Shown here piece after piece: positions 48,644 through 50,687 of a stretch of 50,687 nt of DNA. Source of the stretch: Bacteroidales bacterium (GTDB lineage: Bacteria; Bacteroidota; Bacteroidia; Bacteroidales; UBA932); assembly GCA_016290835.1 (NCBI GenBank), contig JAEEVG010000011.1:1-50687 (forward strand), in the 5' to 3' direction. The notes below the pieces were generated by a model that was not told where the DNA came from, did not search any database, and was given only the letters and a program-made list of their open reading frames with translations. How positions within the stretch are numbered: the stretch's first letter is position 1; each line of letters opens with the position of its first letter. Position numbers and translations under genes: made by a program.

Positions 48644-50010
48644 AGTGGTCCGAATTGGGTCTGGCCGCCCTGCTGGGGCATCGGCGGCCGCTGCGGAGCG
48701 CGGCGCGGCTCGACCGGACAGCTGAACTCCTGCAGGGTCGGGTGCGGATCCTTGGGATTGAAGTCCGGGGTCTCCGGGAGCAGATAATCCTTCAGGGGCA
48801 GACCGCTTTCACGCAGGCCCTTGACGATGCACAGGGAGAACAGGTAGGCGCCGAAGTTGTCGGTGTGGGTGCCGTCGGCATAGGCCGGAAGGGCATCCTG
48901 ACCGAGGGCCGAGACAATCTCGCGGCTCATTCCCCAGAGGTCGATGTAGGCGCATTCGCCCAACTCCGCGCCGCGGCGGGCATTGATCCCGTAGGGGGTC
49001 ATCAGTTCCGTGGACATAGCGGTACGGCGGTCGATCTTGGTCATCGGCGAGACGATCACCGGGATCATCCCGTGGCGCTTGGCCTCCAGGGCCATCGTGG
49101 CGAGGCCCCAGACGTAATCCTTCTCCGGATCGGCGTGGGTGCGCACCCAGTCCCCGGCCAGGTCTTCCTGGGGCCACATCGCATCGTGTCCGCTGCTTTT
49201 CTCGTCATTGGTCCCCAGCTGGATGAGCAGGTAGTCGCCGGGACGGCAGCTTTCCATGATCTTGTCCCAGCGGCGCATGAAGCGGAAGCCTTTGATGGTC
49301 ATCCCGCTCTCGGCGTGGTTGGAGACGGCTACGTGCTCATCGAACCAGCGGGGCAGGTACTGTCCCCAGGTGCCGCCGCTCGGCTGGTCGGTCACGGTGG
49401 AGTCGCCGATGATGAACACGGTCACGACATCCTCCGCCGCCGGCTCGATCTCAAGGGCGCACACGGCAGGGGCGCTGTCGTAGAACTGCAGGGTCAGCTT
49501 GTCGTCCCAGGTGAAGGTCTTCACGGTCCCGGTTTCCGCATCCCACTCGCGTGAGTTCAGCTTGATCGAATTGCCGCTGGAGAGCTGCGGGGTGCGGATA
49601 TTGACGTTGAAGGAAAGCTTTTTCACCTCGTTCCGGGCCGTCTCGACGCTTTCCAGCATCAGGCGGCGCACCTCCGACTTGACGGTGGTACGGGACTTCC
49701 CCCGGATGTCGCCCAGGGTGAGCGTGACCTTGTAATTTCCTTCCGGAAGACGGACCGAGAAGCGGAAAGGCTCGGCGCCGGTGACGAAGTCCCGGGTGAG
49801 TGCATCCCGACCCGCGCGGTCGACGTCAGCGGGGGCTGCTCCGGGTTCGAACCCGTAGCCGAGGGCCTCGGAGTAATGGGTTCCGGCGGTGACGGCGGTA
49901 TAGCCCGCCGCGGCCGAAGCGGAGCCGAAGTCGAAACGGAAGGACTGTGCCTGCGCCGGGAAGAGCGTCAGCGCGGCCAGGGCCGCAAGCAGGATTTTGC
50001 TGGTTTTCAT
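48640..50010 (-). CDS. Secreted GDSL/SGNH esterase, rhamnogalacturonan acetylesterase type
   Basis: A 456-residue exported enzyme predicted to remove acetyl groups from pectic rhamnogalacturonan or a similar glycan (CE12-like). Signal peptide MKTSKILLAALAALTLFPAQA. Residues 23-190 form a galactose-binding-like beta domain. The catalytic part has GDST (S204), ESGMTI, IQLGTNDEK (the GxND block) and DGTHTDN (D379, H382), completing the triad. The last 30 residues are Pro/Gln/Arg rich. Start at 50010 precedes the signal peptide; a frame extending upstream would overlap the LolD gene. It follows lolD by 17 bases and may be read with it. Confidence 0.92.
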   Translation of the reverse strand: MKTSKILLAALAALTLFPAQAQSFRFDFGSASAAAGYTAVTAGTHYSEALGYGFEPGAAPADVDRAGRDALTRDFVTGAEPFRFSVRLPEGNYKVTLTLGDIRGKSRTTVKSEVRRLMLESVETARNEVKKLSFNVNIRTPQLSSGNSIKLNSREWDAETGTVKTFTWDDKLTLQFYDSAPAVCALEIEPAAEDVVTVFIIGDSTVTDQPSGGTWGQYLPRWFDEHVAVSNHAESGMTIKGFRFMRRWDKIMESCRPGDYLLIQLGTNDEKSSGHDAMWPQEDLAGDWVRTHADPEKDYVWGLATMALEAKRHGMIPVIVSPMTKIDRRTAMSTELMTPYGINARRGAELGECAYIDLWGMSREIVSALGQDALPAYADGTHTDNFGAYLFSLCIVKGLRESGLPLKDYLLPETPDFNPKDPHPTLQEFSCPVEPRRAPQRPPMPQQGGQTQFGPL

Positions 50011-50027
50011 ATGGTTATCGTATTGTA

Positions 50028-50687
50028 TCAAGCTTGGATGAAGCGCCCGTCGCGCATCACCAGGGTGCGGTCGCACAGGGCGGCCAGTTCCGGATCGTGG
50101 GTCACGATGACGACGGTCTGGCCCAGGCGCTCGCGCAGGTCGAACAGCAGGCGGTGGATCTCCTGTTTGGTAGCGGAATCAAGGTTGCCCGTGGGCTCGT
50201 CGGCGAAGAGCACGGCCGGCTCGTTGACCAGGGCGCGGGCGATAGCCACGCGCTGCTGCTCCCCGCCCGAGAGTTCGGAGGGTTTGTGGTCCAGGCGGGC
50301 CGTCAGGCCCACCTCGCCCAACAGCCGCTCCGCACGCGCGAGGGCCGTCTTTTTCGACTCCCCGGCGATCAGCGCCGGGATCATCACGTTCTCCAGGGCG
50401 GAGAACTCGGGCAGGAGGTGGTGCGCCTGGAAGACGAACCCGACGCGCCGTCCGCGGAAGGCAGAGAGCGCATCGCCCTTGAGGCGGAGTACGTCCCGGC
50501 CTTCGATCTGCAGGCTGCCGCTGTCCGGGGTGGACAGGGTGCCGAGAATCTGCAGGAGGGTGGATTTGCCGGCGCCGGAGGCGCCCATGATGGCCACGAC
50601 TTCGCCCTTCCCGGCGCTGAAGTCGATGCCCTTCAGGACTTCCAGGGTCCCGAAACTTTTGTGGATATCGTGGGCTTCGATGATCAT
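50028..50687 (-). CDS. ABC transporter ATPase, LolD-type
   Basis: A complete 219-residue ATPase whose ATG is the last three bases of the window. Motifs: Walker [28 protein letters not shown] (the Q-loop region of LolD/MacB type), signature LSGGEQQR, Walker [14 protein letters not shown] and H-loop VTHD. This pattern fits LolD, the energy subunit of the LolCDE lipoprotein-release complex, though MacB/FtsE-type exporters look similar and the permease partner is not in the window. It is followed by the esterase gene after 17 bases. Confidence 0.88.
   Translation of the reverse strand: MIIEAHDIHKSFGTLEVLKGIDFSAGKGEVVAIMGASGAGKSTLLQILGTLSTPDSGSLQIEGRDVLRLKGDALSAFRGRRVGFVFQAHHLLPEFSALENVMIPALIAGESKKTALARAERLLGEVGLTARLDHKPSELSGGEQQRVAIARALVNEPAVLFADEPTGNLDSATKQEIHRLLFDLRERLGQTVVIVTHDPELAALCDRTLVMRDGRFIQA

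Noticed and set aside
49842-49855. GGGTTCGAACCC-like sequence resembling a tRNA T-arm
   Set aside because: It lies inside the GDSL esterase gene, codes for FEPG in frame, and no acceptor or anticodon stem can be folded around it.

Overview
The window reads as chromosome of a GC-rich member of the Bacteroidales (phylum Bacteroidota). Signs of this are repeated TAnnTTTG promoter boxes ahead of transcription units, families typical of the phylum (DUF2723 and DUF4271 membrane proteins, a GldH-like lipoprotein next to a PSP1-domain protein and holB, a SUI1 protein) and few Shine-Dalgarno sites. A high-GC uncultured gut lineage is my inference; genus cannot be read from the sequence. Coding density is very high: no gene-free gap exceeds 300 bases, and most same-strand neighbours overlap by 1-14 bases (ATGA, TAATG, GTGA). 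I saw no tRNA, rRNA, CRISPR array, transposase or phage gene.

Layout. 1-4373 (minus): zinc-ribbon coiled-coil protein, dnaB, rseC, rnfB and truncated rnfC. 4429-6723 (minus): two M23 peptidases and a MerR regulator. 6875-11924 (plus): alaS, then one frame fusing an LptF/LptG permease to methionyl-tRNA formyltransferase. 12025-14867 (plus): a NapH/NapG-like polyferredoxin and a Tat-signal aldo/keto reductase with ferredoxin tail. 21066-14864 (minus): a compact eight-gene unit of trxA, a beta-barrel protein, LOG protein, polyprenyl synthase, holB, ricT-like, gldH-like and trmB, where trmB carries two hairpin-rich in-frame inserts. 26970-21121 (minus): a TolC/MFP/RND efflux operon ending in a small PII-like protein; tolC holds a ten-G tract. 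27067-31700: lgt, then (minus) pgk and an unknown lipoprotein, a possible 40-residue ORF, and an rRNA-type methyltransferase. 34783-31697 (minus): DUF2723 protein, divergent from a SUI1-DUF4271-hemD-rnpA-yidD run (34837-37261). 38454-37258 (minus): acyltransferase. 38578-46024 (plus): tkt and lepA followed without a gap by an HprK-like kinase, Ser-His signal-peptidase-like protein, PqqD-like protein, ABC exporter and YqaA-like membrane protein. 46021-50687: DUF456 protein, an EF-hand/amphipathic-helix protein with a strong terminator, a beta-barrel protein, mutY, a GDSL acetylesterase and a LolD-type ATPase.

Most content is housekeeping: translation, replication, envelope building, redox and carbon metabolism. 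The best candidates for something undescribed are the kinase/peptidase/PqqD/ABC cassette behind tkt-lepA, which has the accessory parts of a ribosomal-peptide export system but no visible precursor or cyclase; the permease-Fmt fusion; the palindromic inserts inside trmB; the poly-G tract in tolC; and the fact that six of seven convergent gene pairs overlap by exactly four bases, stop codon on stop codon.
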